This document shows positions 8,944 through 18,113 of a stretch of DNA of 64,000 nt, piece by piece (positions within the stretch are counted from its first letter, which is position 1; each line of letters opens with the position of its first letter). The translations under genes were made by a program, and so were the position numbers. The DNA lies in NCBI RefSeq assembly GCF_902806265.1, contig NZ_CADCVZ010000054.1, positions 1-64,000 on the forward strand, given 5' to 3'. The stretch comes from an uncultured Sphingomonas sp. (GTDB taxonomy: Bacteria; Pseudomonadota; Alphaproteobacteria; Sphingomonadales; Sphingomonadaceae). Under the pieces are notes generated by a model. It was given only the letters and a program-made list of their open reading frames with translations, had not been told where the DNA came from and searched no databases.

Positions 8944-10902
8944 TCAGCGCCCCGCTACCTTGGGCCGCGCGGCCTGCGAGCCGCCCAGCAGATGCTCCTG
9001 CCAGAACAGGAGCGAGGCCCAGAACTGATAATCCTGGTTCTCCTTCTTGTTGAAGCCGTGACCTTCGTTCTCGCCAACGAGATACCAGGTCGGCGTGCCG
9101 CGGGCCCGAAGCGCCTTGACAATCTGGTCGGCCTCCGACTTGGGCACCCGCGGGTCGTTGGCGCCCTGGACGATGAACATCGGCGCCTTGATCTCGCGGA
9201 TGCGGCGGAGCGGCGAGATCTCCTCCAGCTTGGCGCGCTGGGCGGGCACGCGCTCGTCGCCATATTCGACCCGGCGCAGGTCGCGGCGGTAGCTCTGCGT
9301 GTTCTCCAGAAAGGTGTTGAAGTTGGAGATGGCGACCACGCACAGCGCGCCTTTGAACGCATCGGCGTAGCGGATGGCGGACGCGTAGCACATGTAGCCG
9401 CCGTAGCTGCCGCCGGTGACGCCCATGCGCGCGCTGTCGATCCGCGGGTCAGCGCGGAGGCGGTCGAGGAAGGCGCCCACGTCCTTGACCGAGTCCTCGC
9501 GCTTGAATGGGCCGTTGTCGAGGCTGACGAAACGCTTGCCGTAGCCCGTGGAGCCGCGGACGTTGGGGTAGAAGACCGAGATCCCCAGCTCGTTCAGCAG
9601 GTAGTTGCTGCGGCCCTGGAAGCCCGGCCGGGTCTGGCCTTCAGGTCCACCATGGATGTTGACCAGGACCGGCCGCTTGCCCGGGAAGCGGCGCGGATCG
9701 GGGCGGTAGAGGAAGCCGCTGACGGGCTCGCCATCGAAGCTCTTCACCTCCACCAGCTCGGCCTCGACATTGACGCTCGGATCGAGGCCGCCGGTCTCGC
9801 TTTCGGTCCAGCGGGTGGCCCGAAGCGTCCGCGGGTCGACCGCGTAGGCGTCCGCCGGACTGCGCGCGGAGGACAGGGTGAGGCCAACCGTGCCCCAGGG
9901 CGCGAACTCCAGCGCCCCGATCACGCCGACCGGAAGGCCGGACACCTGGCGGGGGCGGCGTGACGCCACGTCCATCAAGTACAGCCGGCTGATCCCGGCT
10001 TCGTTGGTGACGTAGGCGACCGTGCGGCCGTCGTCCGAGATGTCGAAGCTGTCGATGTCCCAGCGACCGGCGTTGGCGACCGGCGTGAAGCGGCCGCTGG
10101 CCGGGTCGAGGGTGCCCAGCCGCTGCACGTCCGCGCCCTCGTCGGAGGTCACCCACAGTGTCCCGTCCGGCGCGAACTCGGAGCCGCCGATCGCCACGTC
10201 CGCGGCATGGTTGCCGACCGGCGTCATGGTGCCTCGCGCGACGTCGAGCAGGTACGGATCGACGTTGGTGATGGACTGGTAGTTGAGCACGATCGCGCGC
10301 GCCGCACCGGGCGCGAAGTCGGCGATGCCCCAGCCGCCGCCCTTGACCTGCGCAACCATGCGGTTCGATGCCGGATTGCGGGGATCGATGACGTAAAGGT
10401 CGCTGTCCGCGCCGTTGCGGCGGGTGGATGAATAGGCGAGCAACCGCCCGTCCTTGCTCCACGGACCCATCTCGTTGCGGCTCTTGCCGTCGGTGAGCAG
10501 GTTCAGGCGGCCGTTCGCCAGCGTGTAGATCTGGTAGAACTCGTCCCCGCCATTGTCCTTGGACACCGCGAGCACGTCGCCCGCGGGCGACCAGCGGCCG
10601 CCGACCGGCTCGGCCTCGAAGCTGATCTGCCGCCGCATCATCATGGGTCCGGCGACCGTGTGCAGCTGCGCCGTGTTGGCGAAGCGGGTGGATACCAGCA
10701 TCGAACGGTCGCGCGGGTTCCAGCCGGCGAAGCCTGCGGTGCGGAACTCCATGTAGGGCCGGGTAGCGACGGCGAGCTCCTGCGGCACCGGGGGAACCGC
10801 GTCCACAGTGACGGCGGCCGGCTTGGGCGCGTCGGCGGCGGCGAGCGGAGCGGCCAGCAGGACGGTGGCGGCGGCGAGGACGAAGCGAGACTTGTTGATC
10901 AT
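8944..10902 (-). CDS. S9 family prolyl oligopeptidase-like peptidase
   Basis: Exported serine peptidase of 652 residues. A signal peptide covers about residues 1-23 (hydrophobic core, AAA cleavage region). A beta-propeller of about 370 residues follows, with TolB/WD-like blades. The C-terminal alpha/beta-hydrolase domain has Ser499 in GGSYGGYM, Asp583 in GANDPRVP and His615 in NEGHGF. The family cleaves short peptides or acyl-peptides, here probably in the periplasm. It starts 9 bases after the M19 dipeptidase stop, which suggests a shared periplasmic peptide-degradation operon. The exact specificity is not evident. Confidence 0.92.
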   Translation of the reverse strand: MINKSRFVLAAATVLLAAPLAAADAPKPAAVTVDAVPPVPQELAVATRPYMEFRTAGFAGWNPRDRSMLVSTRFANTAQLHTVAGPMMMRRQISFEAEPVGGRWSPAGDVLAVSKDNGGDEFYQIYTLANGRLNLLTDGKSRNEMGPWSKDGRLLAYSSTRRNGADSDLYVIDPRNPASNRMVAQVKGGGWGIADFAPGAARAIVLNYQSITNVDPYLLDVARGTMTPVGNHAADVAIGGSEFAPDGTLWVTSDEGADVQRLGTLDPASGRFTPVANAGRWDIDSFDISDDGRTVAYVTNEAGISRLYLMDVASRRPRQVSGLPVGVIGALEFAPWGTVGLTLSSARSPADAYAVDPRTLRATRWTESETGGLDPSVNVEAELVEVKSFDGEPVSGFLYRPDPRRFPGKRPVLVNIHGGPEGQTRPGFQGRSNYLLNELGISVFYPNVRGSTGYGKRFVSLDNGPFKREDSVKDVGAFLDRLRADPRIDSARMGVTGGSYGGYMCYASAIRYADAFKGALCVVAISNFNTFLENTQSYRRDLRRVEYGDERVPAQRAKLEEISPLRRIREIKAPMFIVQGANDPRVPKSEADQIVKALRARGTPTWYLVGENEGHGFNKKENQDYQFWASLLFWQEHLLGGSQAARPKVAGR

Positions 10903-10911
10903 GGAGAAACC

Positions 10912-12171
10912 TTATTGGGCTGGGGCGGACTGCTCAAGCGTGGCGAGCGAGGGCGGCACGTCGCGCATCTCACGCGCGACCGCTTCGGCCCGGCGCAGCG
11001 CGCCCAGAATGTTGCCGCCGGCAAGCTTGGCGAGGTTCGCGTCCGACCAGCCGCGGCGGATCAGCTCGGCGAACAGGGCCGGGTAGTCGCCCACGTCCTC
11101 GAGGCCCACGGCGGTGAACGGCACGCCATCGAAGTCGCCGCCGAGGCCGACATGGTCATGGCCCGCGACCCTGGCGATATGCTCGAGGTGATCGGCGACC
11201 TTGGCGAGCGGCACCGGCGGCCGCGGGTTAGCGGCTTCCCAGGATTTGAGGCCGGCGTCCACCGCCGCCTGGCTGAACGGCGTAGTGGCCTTGAGCCGGG
11301 CCTCCTCCGCCACGCGGCGCGTGTTCCATTGCCAGACCTCCGGCGAGAGGAAGACGGGGTAGAAGTTGACCATCACCACACTGCCGTTGGCGGGCAGCAG
11401 ACGGAGCACCTCGTCCGGAACGTTGCGCGGATGCGGGTTCAGGGCAGCGGCATTCGAATGCGAAAAGATGACGGGGGCCCGGCTTACCCGCAGCGAGTCG
11501 ATCATCGCCGCGGGTGAGACGTGGCTGAGGTCCACCAGCATGCCGAGACGGTTCATCTCGGCCACTACCTGCTCGCCGAACGGGCTGATGCCGCCATGGC
11601 GCGGCTCGTCGGTGGCGCTGTCGGCCCATTCGGTGGTCTGGTTGTGGGTCAGCGTCATGTAGCGGACACCGAGGTCGTGGAAGCGGCGAAGCGCCGGCAG
11701 CGAGCCCGCGATGTGCCGGCCGCCCTCCATGCCGAGCACGGAGCCGACGCGGCCCGCGCGATGGATGCGGAGGAGGTCGTCGGCCGATGCCGCGAGCTCG
11801 AGGTCATTTGGGTAGGCCGCAATCAGCCGGCGCGCCGTGTCGATCTGCTCCAGCGTGGCCCGTAGCGCCGCGTCGCCGGTGATCGTGCCTGGGATGTAGA
11901 CCGACCAGAACTGCCCGCCGACGCGGCCTTGGCGGAGCCGGGGAATGTCGGTCATCAGCGGCTTGTCGCCGCTACCCCGATCCACGGCCAGGTTTGCAAC
12001 GCTGCTTTCGTGGTTCTCGCGCAGTTCCCATGGCAGGTCGTTGTGTCCGTCGATCAGCGGCGTGCGCTTGAGGACGCGATCGATGCGCTTCTGTGTCGCT
12101 CCGTCGATCGACTGAGCCGCGGCAGGAGCGGCAAGAAGGAGCGCGGCAAGGTAAAGGGCGGCAGAGCGCAT
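10912..12171 (-). CDS. M19 family membrane dipeptidase
   Basis: Zinc dipeptidase of the renal dipeptidase family, 419 residues, with a signal peptide (residues 1-20, ending AAAQ). Metal-ligand motifs are present: LIDGHNDLPW with His43 and Asp45, the bridging-glutamate region GMEGGRHIAG, LTHN, VDLSHVS and LGGDFDGVP. Family members hydrolyse dipeptides, including L-D forms released from peptidoglycan. I use the ATG at 12171 because the signal peptide begins there; the longer open frame upstream is arginine-rich and overlaps pabB-pabC. Heads the operon with the S9 peptidase. Confidence 0.92.
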   Translation of the reverse strand: MRSAALYLAALLLAAPAAAQSIDGATQKRIDRVLKRTPLIDGHNDLPWELRENHESSVANLAVDRGSGDKPLMTDIPRLRQGRVGGQFWSVYIPGTITGDAALRATLEQIDTARRLIAAYPNDLELAASADDLLRIHRAGRVGSVLGMEGGRHIAGSLPALRRFHDLGVRYMTLTHNQTTEWADSATDEPRHGGISPFGEQVVAEMNRLGMLVDLSHVSPAAMIDSLRVSRAPVIFSHSNAAALNPHPRNVPDEVLRLLPANGSVVMVNFYPVFLSPEVWQWNTRRVAEEARLKATTPFSQAAVDAGLKSWEAANPRPPVPLAKVADHLEHIARVAGHDHVGLGGDFDGVPFTAVGLEDVGDYPALFAELIRRGWSDANLAKLAGGNILGALRRAEAVAREMRDVPPSLATLEQSAPAQ

Positions 12172-12239
12172 ATGGAAGGTCCTAGGATAGTGCCACGCCG
12201 CTTTACGAAGCAGGCCGCCGCGGGGCAAACGCCCGGGTG

Positions 12240-13955
12240 ATGAGCGAACCCTTTGTGCTGTTCGATGATGCCCGGTCCGGCGGGCGGGCACGGCTCTACA
12301 CGGGGTCGAGCGAGCAGATCGTCGCACGGAGCATGGCAGACGTGCGGCCGGCGCTCGACCGTCTGCAGCAGGCGGCGCGCGCTGGTGCGCATGCGGCGGG
12401 GTACCTTGCCTACGAAGCGGGCTACGCGCTTGACCCCGCGCTGGCGGCATCGGCGCGGCAGGGCGATGGGCCGCTGCTATGGTTCGGATTGTTCGACGGG
12501 TATCACGAGGTCGATGCCCCGGCTTGGCTGCCCGATCCCGCCGGCGCGTACGCGTCCCCGCCCAAGCCCCGCACCGCCCAAGGAGATTACCTCCTCGCCG
12601 CGGCGCGGGTCCGGGAGCATTTGTTCGCCGGGGACTTCTACCAGGCCAATCTGACCTTCGCCTGCGAGCTGGCGGTCGCCGGCGATCCGCTGGCGCTCTA
12701 TGCGCGCTTGCGCGGGAGCTCGGCCGCGGGTTGGGGCGGGATGCTGCGCCATCCGGAAGGCTGGCTGCTGTCGCTCAGCCCGGAACAGTTTTTCACGGTT
12801 CGCGACGGGGTCATCGAGGCGAAGCCGATGAAGGGCACCGCACCGCTCAGCGTGCCTGCCGATACCCTCCGCGACGATCCCAAGCAGCGGGCCGAGAACC
12901 TGATGATCGTCGACCTGCTGCGCAACGACCTGGCACGGGTGGCCGTCCCGGGCAGCGTTGACGTGCCCGAGCTGTTTGCGGTCGAGACCTACCCCACGCT
13001 GCGGCAGATGATCAGCCGCGTGACGGCCCGCCTTCGTCCTGGGCTGGACGGAGTGGATGTATTGCGCACCATCTTCCCGTGCGGCTCGGTAACCGGAGCA
13101 CCCAAGATCGCGGCGATGAGAGCTTTGCGGCGGCTCGAGCCGGAGGCTCGCGGCGCTTACTGCGGTGCGATGGGCTGGATCGAGCCGGGAGGGAACGCCG
13201 CGTTCAATGTGTTGATCCGCACGCTGGGGATCGGGTCGAATGCCCGACGCGCGCGGCTTGGGCTCGGATCGGGGCTTGTGGTGGACAGCGAGCCATACGA
13301 TGAGTGGCGGGAGTGCATTGCCAAAGGGGCTTTCGTGACACGTTCCTGTCCGCCCATCGATCTGATCGAGACCATGCGCTTCGACCCGCAGGAGGGCATC
13401 ATCGAGCTGGACCGTCACCTTCGTCGCCTGGGCGAAGCGGCGCAGGCACTCGGGTTTGCGTACGACCGCCACGCCGCTCGTAACGAGCTTCAAGCGGCGA
13501 CCTTCGGGCGCAAAGGGGCGGGAATGGCGCGGATGCTGCTTTCGCCCACCGGAACCATGGCGGTGGAACTCCGGGGCATACCGGAGCCGGACGAGCTGCC
13601 CGTGCCGGTCGCAGTGTGCGCGCTGCCGGTCGATTCGGACGACTACCGCCTTCGCTACAAGACCACCGACCGCGCGTTCTACGACGATGCCCGCCGCGCC
13701 GGCGGTGGTTACGAGACGTTGTTCGTGGACAGGGCAGGGCAGCTGACGGAAGGCACCTTCACGTCAATCTTCGTCGAGCGCGGGGAGAAGCTGCTGACGC
13801 CGCCCTGCTCGCGGGGGCTTGTTCCCGGGATATTGCGCGCCAAGCTCCTCGACGAGGGCCGGGCGGAGGAGGCGGAACTCACGCCGGCGGATCTGGCAGG
13901 CGGATTCTACATCGGGAACATGGTGCGCGGGCTGATCCCGGCACGCTTGATCTGA
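12240..13955 (+). CDS. pabB: Aminodeoxychorismate synthase I / lyase fusion (PabB-PabC)
   Basis: Bifunctional folate-pathway enzyme of 571 residues. Residues 1 to about 335 are PabB (chorismate-binding), with the signature IFPCGSVTGAPK and ENLMIVDLLRNDL. Residues about 340-571 are PabC, the PLP-dependent 4-amino-4-deoxychorismate lyase, with the likely Schiff-base Lys474 in YKTTDR and the conserved LTEGTFTSIF. Together they turn chorismate into p-aminobenzoate. The glutamine amidotransferase PabA is not encoded nearby and must be supplied in trans. GTG at 12237 immediately precedes the chosen ATG. Divergent from the dipeptidase operon and convergent with pdeM. Confidence 0.93.
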   Translation: MSEPFVLFDDARSGGRARLYTGSSEQIVARSMADVRPALDRLQQAARAGAHAAGYLAYEAGYALDPALAASARQGDGPLLWFGLFDGYHEVDAPAWLPDPAGAYASPPKPRTAQGDYLLAAARVREHLFAGDFYQANLTFACELAVAGDPLALYARLRGSSAAGWGGMLRHPEGWLLSLSPEQFFTVRDGVIEAKPMKGTAPLSVPADTLRDDPKQRAENLMIVDLLRNDLARVAVPGSVDVPELFAVETYPTLRQMISRVTARLRPGLDGVDVLRTIFPCGSVTGAPKIAAMRALRRLEPEARGAYCGAMGWIEPGGNAAFNVLIRTLGIGSNARRARLGLGSGLVVDSEPYDEWRECIAKGAFVTRSCPPIDLIETMRFDPQEGIIELDRHLRRLGEAAQALGFAYDRHAARNELQAATFGRKGAGMARMLLSPTGTMAVELRGIPEPDELPVPVAVCALPVDSDDYRLRYKTTDRAFYDDARRAGGGYETLFVDRAGQLTEGTFTSIFVERGEKLLTPPCSRGLVPGILRAKLLDEGRAEEAELTPADLAGGFYIGNMVRGLIPARLI

Positions 13956-13981
13956 CTGCCCTTCATGTTGGCGGCAAGCGG

Positions 13982-14644
13982 CTAGGCGGCAATGGGGAAG
14001 CGCAGCAGGCGATCGGCTACCGGCACCAGCGCCGCGGCCTGTCCACCCACCTTGCTGCGGATCTCCGGATGGTGGGCGTCGAGCCCGCCCGTTAGCGAGC
14101 CGAATGCCGGCAGGATCAGCTTGGCCTCCGACGCAACGTAGCAACGGCGCGAGACATGCTTGCCGCGCAGCTGCAGCCGCAGCTTGGGATGATAATGGCC
14201 GCTGATCTCGGGCGTGGGATCGCGCGGGTCGGCTTCGTGACGCAGGGTCAGGCCGCGGACATGAGCTTCCTCGACCAGCCGGCCACCACAATGGTCGGCA
14301 AAGCCAGGGTCATGGTTGCCGAGGATCCACACCCAGTCGAGCCGCCCGGTGAGCGCCAGCAGCATGGCGCGTGCAGCGTCGGGCAGGCGGTCGCAGCCGA
14401 ACCGGTCGTGAAAGCTGTCGCCCAGGCAGTAGAGGCGCTCAGGCGCGGTGCGATCGACCAGCTCGGTCAGCGCGGCCAGCGTCTGCTGGCTATCGTAGGG
14501 CGGCAGGAATTGGCCGACCCGGGCGAACCAGCTCGCCTTTTCAAGGTGCAGGTCGGCGACCAACAGCGCCTTCTCCGCCGGCCAGAACATGGCGCCCTGC
14601 GGATCGGCGAGGAAGTTGTGACCGGCGAACGAAAGGGGAACCAT
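13982..14644 (-). CDS. pdeM: Ligase-associated DNA-damage endonuclease PdeM
   Basis: Calcineurin-like metallophosphoesterase, 220 residues. Metal ligands are visible in order: Asp31 and His33 (VADLHLEK), Asp76 (LGDSFHD), Asn110-His111-Asp112 (LGNHD) and the C-terminal SGHYHPK. This set and length match the PdeM group, which co-occurs with an Lhr-type helicase, an MBL exonuclease and an ATP-dependent ligase in a predicted DNA-damage response. Here it is the last gene of a leftward five-gene operon starting with the small membrane protein at 18057. Biochemical role beyond nuclease/phosphoesterase is family inference. Confidence 0.85.
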   Translation of the reverse strand: MVPLSFAGHNFLADPQGAMFWPAEKALLVADLHLEKASWFARVGQFLPPYDSQQTLAALTELVDRTAPERLYCLGDSFHDRFGCDRLPDAARAMLLALTGRLDWVWILGNHDPGFADHCGGRLVEEAHVRGLTLRHEADPRDPTPEISGHYHPKLRLQLRGKHVSRRCYVASEAKLILPAFGSLTGGLDAHHPEIRSKVGGQAAALVPVADRLLRFPIAA

Positions 14645-14671
14645 TGCAGGGCTTCTGGCGCAGAACGGATC

Positions 14672-15130
14672 TTATTCCAAGTGGCTAAGAACATGGTCGC
14701 GCAATGACCGGGCATCGTGAAGCGCATTGTGGGGAACGGCGCTGTTGGCCGCGGTCGAGAAGCCGGGCAGGCGCATCAGGGTGAAGCTGAGCCGCGGCAT
14801 CGGCGCGATTCGCCCTGGCCCGATCGTGATGAGCCGGCAGAACAGGGCGATGTCCTCGGGCCAGTCGGCAACGATCTCCACCTCCGCGAAGCCGGTCAGC
14901 CAAGCGGCGAGCAGGATGGCTGCCTGCTCACGCTCGAGCGGCAGACCTTTGTGGCCCTCCGGCACATGATCCAGGTAGGGCACGACATTGCGCTGCACCC
15001 AGTTGTTAAGCGGTGTCGTCACGGCGAGGATCACGTAGAACTCCTCCCCGCCGCGCTCTTCGGGCACCAGGCCGAGGCTCAGGAGCTCGCCGCCGAAGCC
15101 GTTGTATTCGCAATCCAGGAAGTAGCGCAT
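14672..15130 (-). CDS. DEDD-type 3'-5' exoribonuclease-like protein
   Basis: A 152-residue protein with the exonuclease I motif at its extreme N-terminus (FLDCEYNG: Asp6, Glu8), a central Asp and a C-terminal HNALHDARS, the His-x4-Asp pattern of DEDDh nucleases. The compact size fits the Rv2179c-like exoribonuclease group rather than DNA polymerase epsilon-type proofreaders. It starts 8 bases after the lipoprotein gene and lies 27 bases before pdeM, so it is embedded in the DNA-damage operon. The ATG at 15130 is used because it places the DxE motif as in the family; the frame upstream overlaps the lipoprotein gene. Confidence 0.75.
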   Translation of the reverse strand: MRYFLDCEYNGFGGELLSLGLVPEERGGEEFYVILAVTTPLNNWVQRNVVPYLDHVPEGHKGLPLEREQAAILLAAWLTGFAEVEIVADWPEDIALFCRLITIGPGRIAPMPRLSFTLMRLPGFSTAANSAVPHNALHDARSLRDHVLSHLE

Positions 15131-15138
15131 GCCCGCGC

Positions 15139-15420
15139 TTAGCGCGGCAAAACCGTCCCGCATACGTCTGTCGGCAGCGGGCGGCCCTTGCGGCATCGCT
15201 CGGCCATCCGCCGCGCTTCGCGGCCACGACGCTCTTCTTCCTTCCGCAGTTCGCGCCCGCGCTTCTGGTCGGCCTCGGACTGGCTGGTGGTGACCGCATC
15301 CACGCCGGCCGAGACTGCCCTCACCGGCAGGGTGGCGACATCCACCGCGGTGCTGGCGATGGTGCCGACGACGCAGCCGGACAGGGCGGGGGCGAGAAGG
15401 ACGGGCAGGAGCAAGCGCAT
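15139..15420 (-). CDS. Small putative lipoprotein
   Basis: 93 residues with a lipoprotein signal peptide: MRLLLP, a hydrophobic core, then the lipobox LSGC with Cys16. The mature part has a VASTAVDVATLP-like hydrophobic stretch, then a strongly charged helix (about residues 50-80, rich in Arg, Glu and Lys) and a Cys pair near the C-terminus. No enzyme domain is recognised. It lies in the middle of the helicase-exonuclease-PdeM operon, 25 bases downstream of the helicase gene. Whether it has any DNA-repair role or merely shares the transcript is unknown. Confidence 0.7.
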   Translation of the reverse strand: MRLLLPVLLAPALSGCVVGTIASTAVDVATLPVRAVSAGVDAVTTSQSEADQKRGRELRKEEERRGREARRMAERCRKGRPLPTDVCGTVLPR

Positions 15421-15445
15421 GGCGTCTTGTACCTCCCCCGTTTCG

Positions 15446-17863
15446 CTAGTCCAGCCGCATCGCCTCCTGCGCGAGCGCTTCCGCCTCGATCAGCAGCGAG
15501 TCCTCCGCGTCCCCCCCGCCAGGCAGCGCTTCGCGGCCGATCACCACCATCAGCGGCACGGCCATCGGCGTGACCCGATCGGCGGGCACGTGGACCATCT
15601 GGTCCGCCGCGCGCTCCACCAGCCGGGCGAGGCGGCCGAGCTCCGTCATCCGGGCGCGAGCGTCCTCCCACGCGGCCTTCATCAATAGATGCTCGGGCTC
15701 GTACTTGCGGAGCACGTCGTAGATGAGGTCGGTGGAGAAGCTCACCTGCTTGCCGGTCTTGCGCTTGCCGGGGTGCTGGCGCTCGACCAGGCCGCCGATT
15801 ACCGCCACCTCGCGGAACGCGCGTTTCAGCAGCATGGACTGCTCGACCCACTCGACGAACTCGCCTTCAAGGATGTCGGGGGAGAGCAGCGGCGCCGGGT
15901 CGTCGATCGGCTCCAGACCGTAGATGGCGATGGCGTAATCGTTGGCGACATAGCCGAGCGGCTTGAGGCCGGCCTTTTCCATCCGCTTGGTGATCAGCAT
16001 GCCGAGCGACTGGTGCGCGTTCCAGCCTTCGAAACTGTACATCACCATGTAGTGGCGGCCTTCAAACGGGAAGGTCTCCACCAGCAGCTCGTCCGGCTGC
16101 GGCAGACGGGAGCGGCGCTCCTGCACTTCCAGCCATTCGCGCACGTCGTCGGGGAAGCGGTGCCATTCGGCCGAGCTGGCGAGGAACGCGCGCACCCGGT
16201 CGGCGAGGTGGGTGGTCATGCTCATCCGCTGGCCGCCGTAGGTGACCAGCCGGGCTTCGTGCTTGGAGGCGCGGACAACGATGTCGCTGTCCTTGAACCG
16301 CTCGATCTCCAGGCTGAGCCCCGCGAAGAAGATGTGGTCGCCGACCGACAGCGTGGAAGCGAAGCCCTCCTCGACGCGCCCGAGCATGCGCCCGTTCTTG
16401 AAGCGCACGTCCATCATCGGGTTGTCCACGATGATGCCGGCGTTCATCCGGTGCTGGAGCGCCACGGCGGGCTTGGTGATGCGCCAGTGGCCCGGGCTAT
16501 CCTCCACCAGCCTGCGGAACTTGTCGTAGGCACGCAGGGCGTAGCCGCCGGTAGCGATATATTGGAGAACGCGTTCGTATACTTCGTCGGAGAGGCCAGC
16601 GTAGGGCGCGGCGGAGCGGATCTCGCGGAGCAGCTCGCCCTGCTCGAACGGCGCGGCGCAGGCGCAGGCGAGGATGTGCTGGGCGAGCGTATCGAGCGTG
16701 CCCGGGCGGAAGATCTCGGGATCGAGCTCACCCGCGTCCACCGCGTCGAGCGCCGCGCGCGCCTCCAGATACTCGAAGCGGTTGCCCGGCACGATGGTGC
16801 CTTCACTCGGCTCGTCCAGCCGGTGGTTGGCGCGGCCGATCCGCTGGAGCAGGCGCGAGCTGCCCTTGGGTGCCCCCATCTGCAGCACCAGCTCGACATT
16901 GCCCCAGTCGATGCCGAGGTCGAGGCTGGAGGTGCAGACCAGCGCGCGCAGTCGCCCGTCGGCCATTGCCGCCTCCACCTTGCGCCGCGCTTCCAGTGCC
17001 AGGCTGCCGTGGTGGACACCGATCGGCAGCGATTGCTCGTTGACCCGCCACAGGTCCTGGAAGATCAGCTCGGCTAAGCCGCGGGTATTGCAGAAAACCA
17101 GGCTGGTCTTGTGCTGCTCGATCAGCTTCATGACCTGCTTGGCGGCGTAGCGGCCCGAGTGGCCGGACCAGGGGATGCGGTCCTCGGGCAGGAGGATCGA
17201 CAGGTGCGGCTCGGCGCCGGGGTCGCCTTGCACCAGATCGACCAGCGTCTCGTCGGCATCGGGGGCGAGCCAGTGGCGGTAGGCGTCGGGGTCGCTGACG
17301 GTGGCGGACAAGCCGACGCGGCGCATGGCGGGCGCGATCGCCTGCAAGCGCGCCAGCGACAGGCCGAGCAGGTCGCCGCGCTTGTCCCGGGCAAAGGCGT
17401 GGATCTCGTCGATGACGATGTTCCGAACGCCCGCGAACATCGTGAAGCTGTCGGGATAGCTCAGCAGCAGGCTGAGCGACTCCGGCGTGGTCAGCAGCAC
17501 CTGCGGCGGGCGCGCGCGCTGTCGCGCCTTGCGGTCGGACGGAGTGTCGCCGCTGCGCACCTCGACGCGGATCGGGAGCCCCATCTCCTCAATGGGGGTG
17601 AGCAGATTGCGCTGAACGTCGACCGCCAGCGCCTTTAGGGGCGAGATGTAGAGGGTGTGCAGCCCCTCGGCCGGCGTCTCTGCCAGATCGCAGATGGTCG
17701 GCAGGAAGCCCGCCAGCGTCTTGCCCGCACCCGTCGCGGCCACGAGTAACGCGTGCCGCCCGGCGCGGGCACGATCGAGCATCTCGAGCTGGTGACGGCG
17801 CGCCTGCCAGCCGCGGCCGACGAACCAATCGGCTACGACCCGCGGGAGGTCAGCTCCGCTCAG
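15446..17863 (-). CDS. Ligase-associated Lhr-type DEXH-box helicase
   Basis: Large helicase of about 805 residues. RecA domain 1 has Walker A ATGAGKT (residues 43-49), IDEIH and the motif III region GLSATVSD. RecA domain 2 has STSLDLGIDWG-type motif V and RIGRANHR. A C-terminal Lhr-core region follows. Members of this group travel with PdeM, an MBL exonuclease and a DNA ligase. No ATG, GTG or TTG is available before the conserved N-terminus ADLPRVVADWFVGRGW. The likely start is CTG at 17863, overlapping the TGA of the upstream gene (CTGA). The next in-frame ATG falls about 27 codons later and would remove the residues before Walker A. No strong Shine-Dalgarno is visible, so coupling to the upstream gene is likely. 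Confidence 0.86.
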   Translation of the reverse strand: MSGADLPRVVADWFVGRGWQARRHQLEMLDRARAGRHALLVAATGAGKTLAGFLPTICDLAETPAEGLHTLYISPLKALAVDVQRNLLTPIEEMGLPIRVEVRSGDTPSDRKARQRARPPQVLLTTPESLSLLLSYPDSFTMFAGVRNIVIDEIHAFARDKRGDLLGLSLARLQAIAPAMRRVGLSATVSDPDAYRHWLAPDADETLVDLVQGDPGAEPHLSILLPEDRIPWSGHSGRYAAKQVMKLIEQHKTSLVFCNTRGLAELIFQDLWRVNEQSLPIGVHHGSLALEARRKVEAAMADGRLRALVCTSSLDLGIDWGNVELVLQMGAPKGSSRLLQRIGRANHRLDEPSEGTIVPGNRFEYLEARAALDAVDAGELDPEIFRPGTLDTLAQHILACACAAPFEQGELLREIRSAAPYAGLSDEVYERVLQYIATGGYALRAYDKFRRLVEDSPGHWRITKPAVALQHRMNAGIIVDNPMMDVRFKNGRMLGRVEEGFASTLSVGDHIFFAGLSLEIERFKDSDIVVRASKHEARLVTYGGQRMSMTTHLADRVRAFLASSAEWHRFPDDVREWLEVQERRSRLPQPDELLVETFPFEGRHYMVMYSFEGWNAHQSLGMLITKRMEKAGLKPLGYVANDYAIAIYGLEPIDDPAPLLSPDILEGEFVEWVEQSMLLKRAFREVAVIGGLVERQHPGKRKTGKQVSFSTDLIYDVLRKYEPEHLLMKAAWEDARARMTELGRLARLVERAADQMVHVPADRVTPMAVPLMVVIGREALPGGGDAEDSLLIEAEALAQEAMRLD

Positions 17864-18057
17864 AGGCCGCTGCCGGGATCCCGCTCGTGGATCCGCTGCT
17901 CCTCTTCGTACACACGGCGAGTGCCTTCCTCGGTGGTGCGCTGGTCGACCCGGGACTTCTTGTTGCGGATCACCGCCCAGATGATCACGGCGAGAAGAAC
18001 GATCGGCCCAAGGAGGGTCACCAGGTTCCAGTAATTGACGTCGCTGCCTTCGGCCAT
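17860..18057 (-). CDS. Small single-span membrane protein
   Basis: 65 residues: a short polar N-terminus, one transmembrane segment at about residues 11-30 (LVTLLGPIVLLAVIIWAVI), then a highly charged cytoplasmic tail rich in Arg and Glu (RNKKSRVDQRTTEEG). No known domain. Its stop overlaps the proposed start of the Lhr-type helicase by 4 bases, and it is the first gene of that operon, divergent from the MBL exonuclease by 56 bp. The tail could tether a partner at the membrane, but that is speculation. ATG at 18057 is chosen over an upstream start at 18099 because it gives a compact membrane protein. Confidence 0.72.
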   Translation of the reverse strand: MAEGSDVNYWNLVTLLGPIVLLAVIIWAVIRNKKSRVDQRTTEEGTRRVYEEEQRIHERDPGSGL

Positions 18058-18113
18058 GTCGCTTCTCCGTTGCGGCGGCGGAACCAAGCCGCCGTTCACT
18101 CCTTAAGTGCGCG

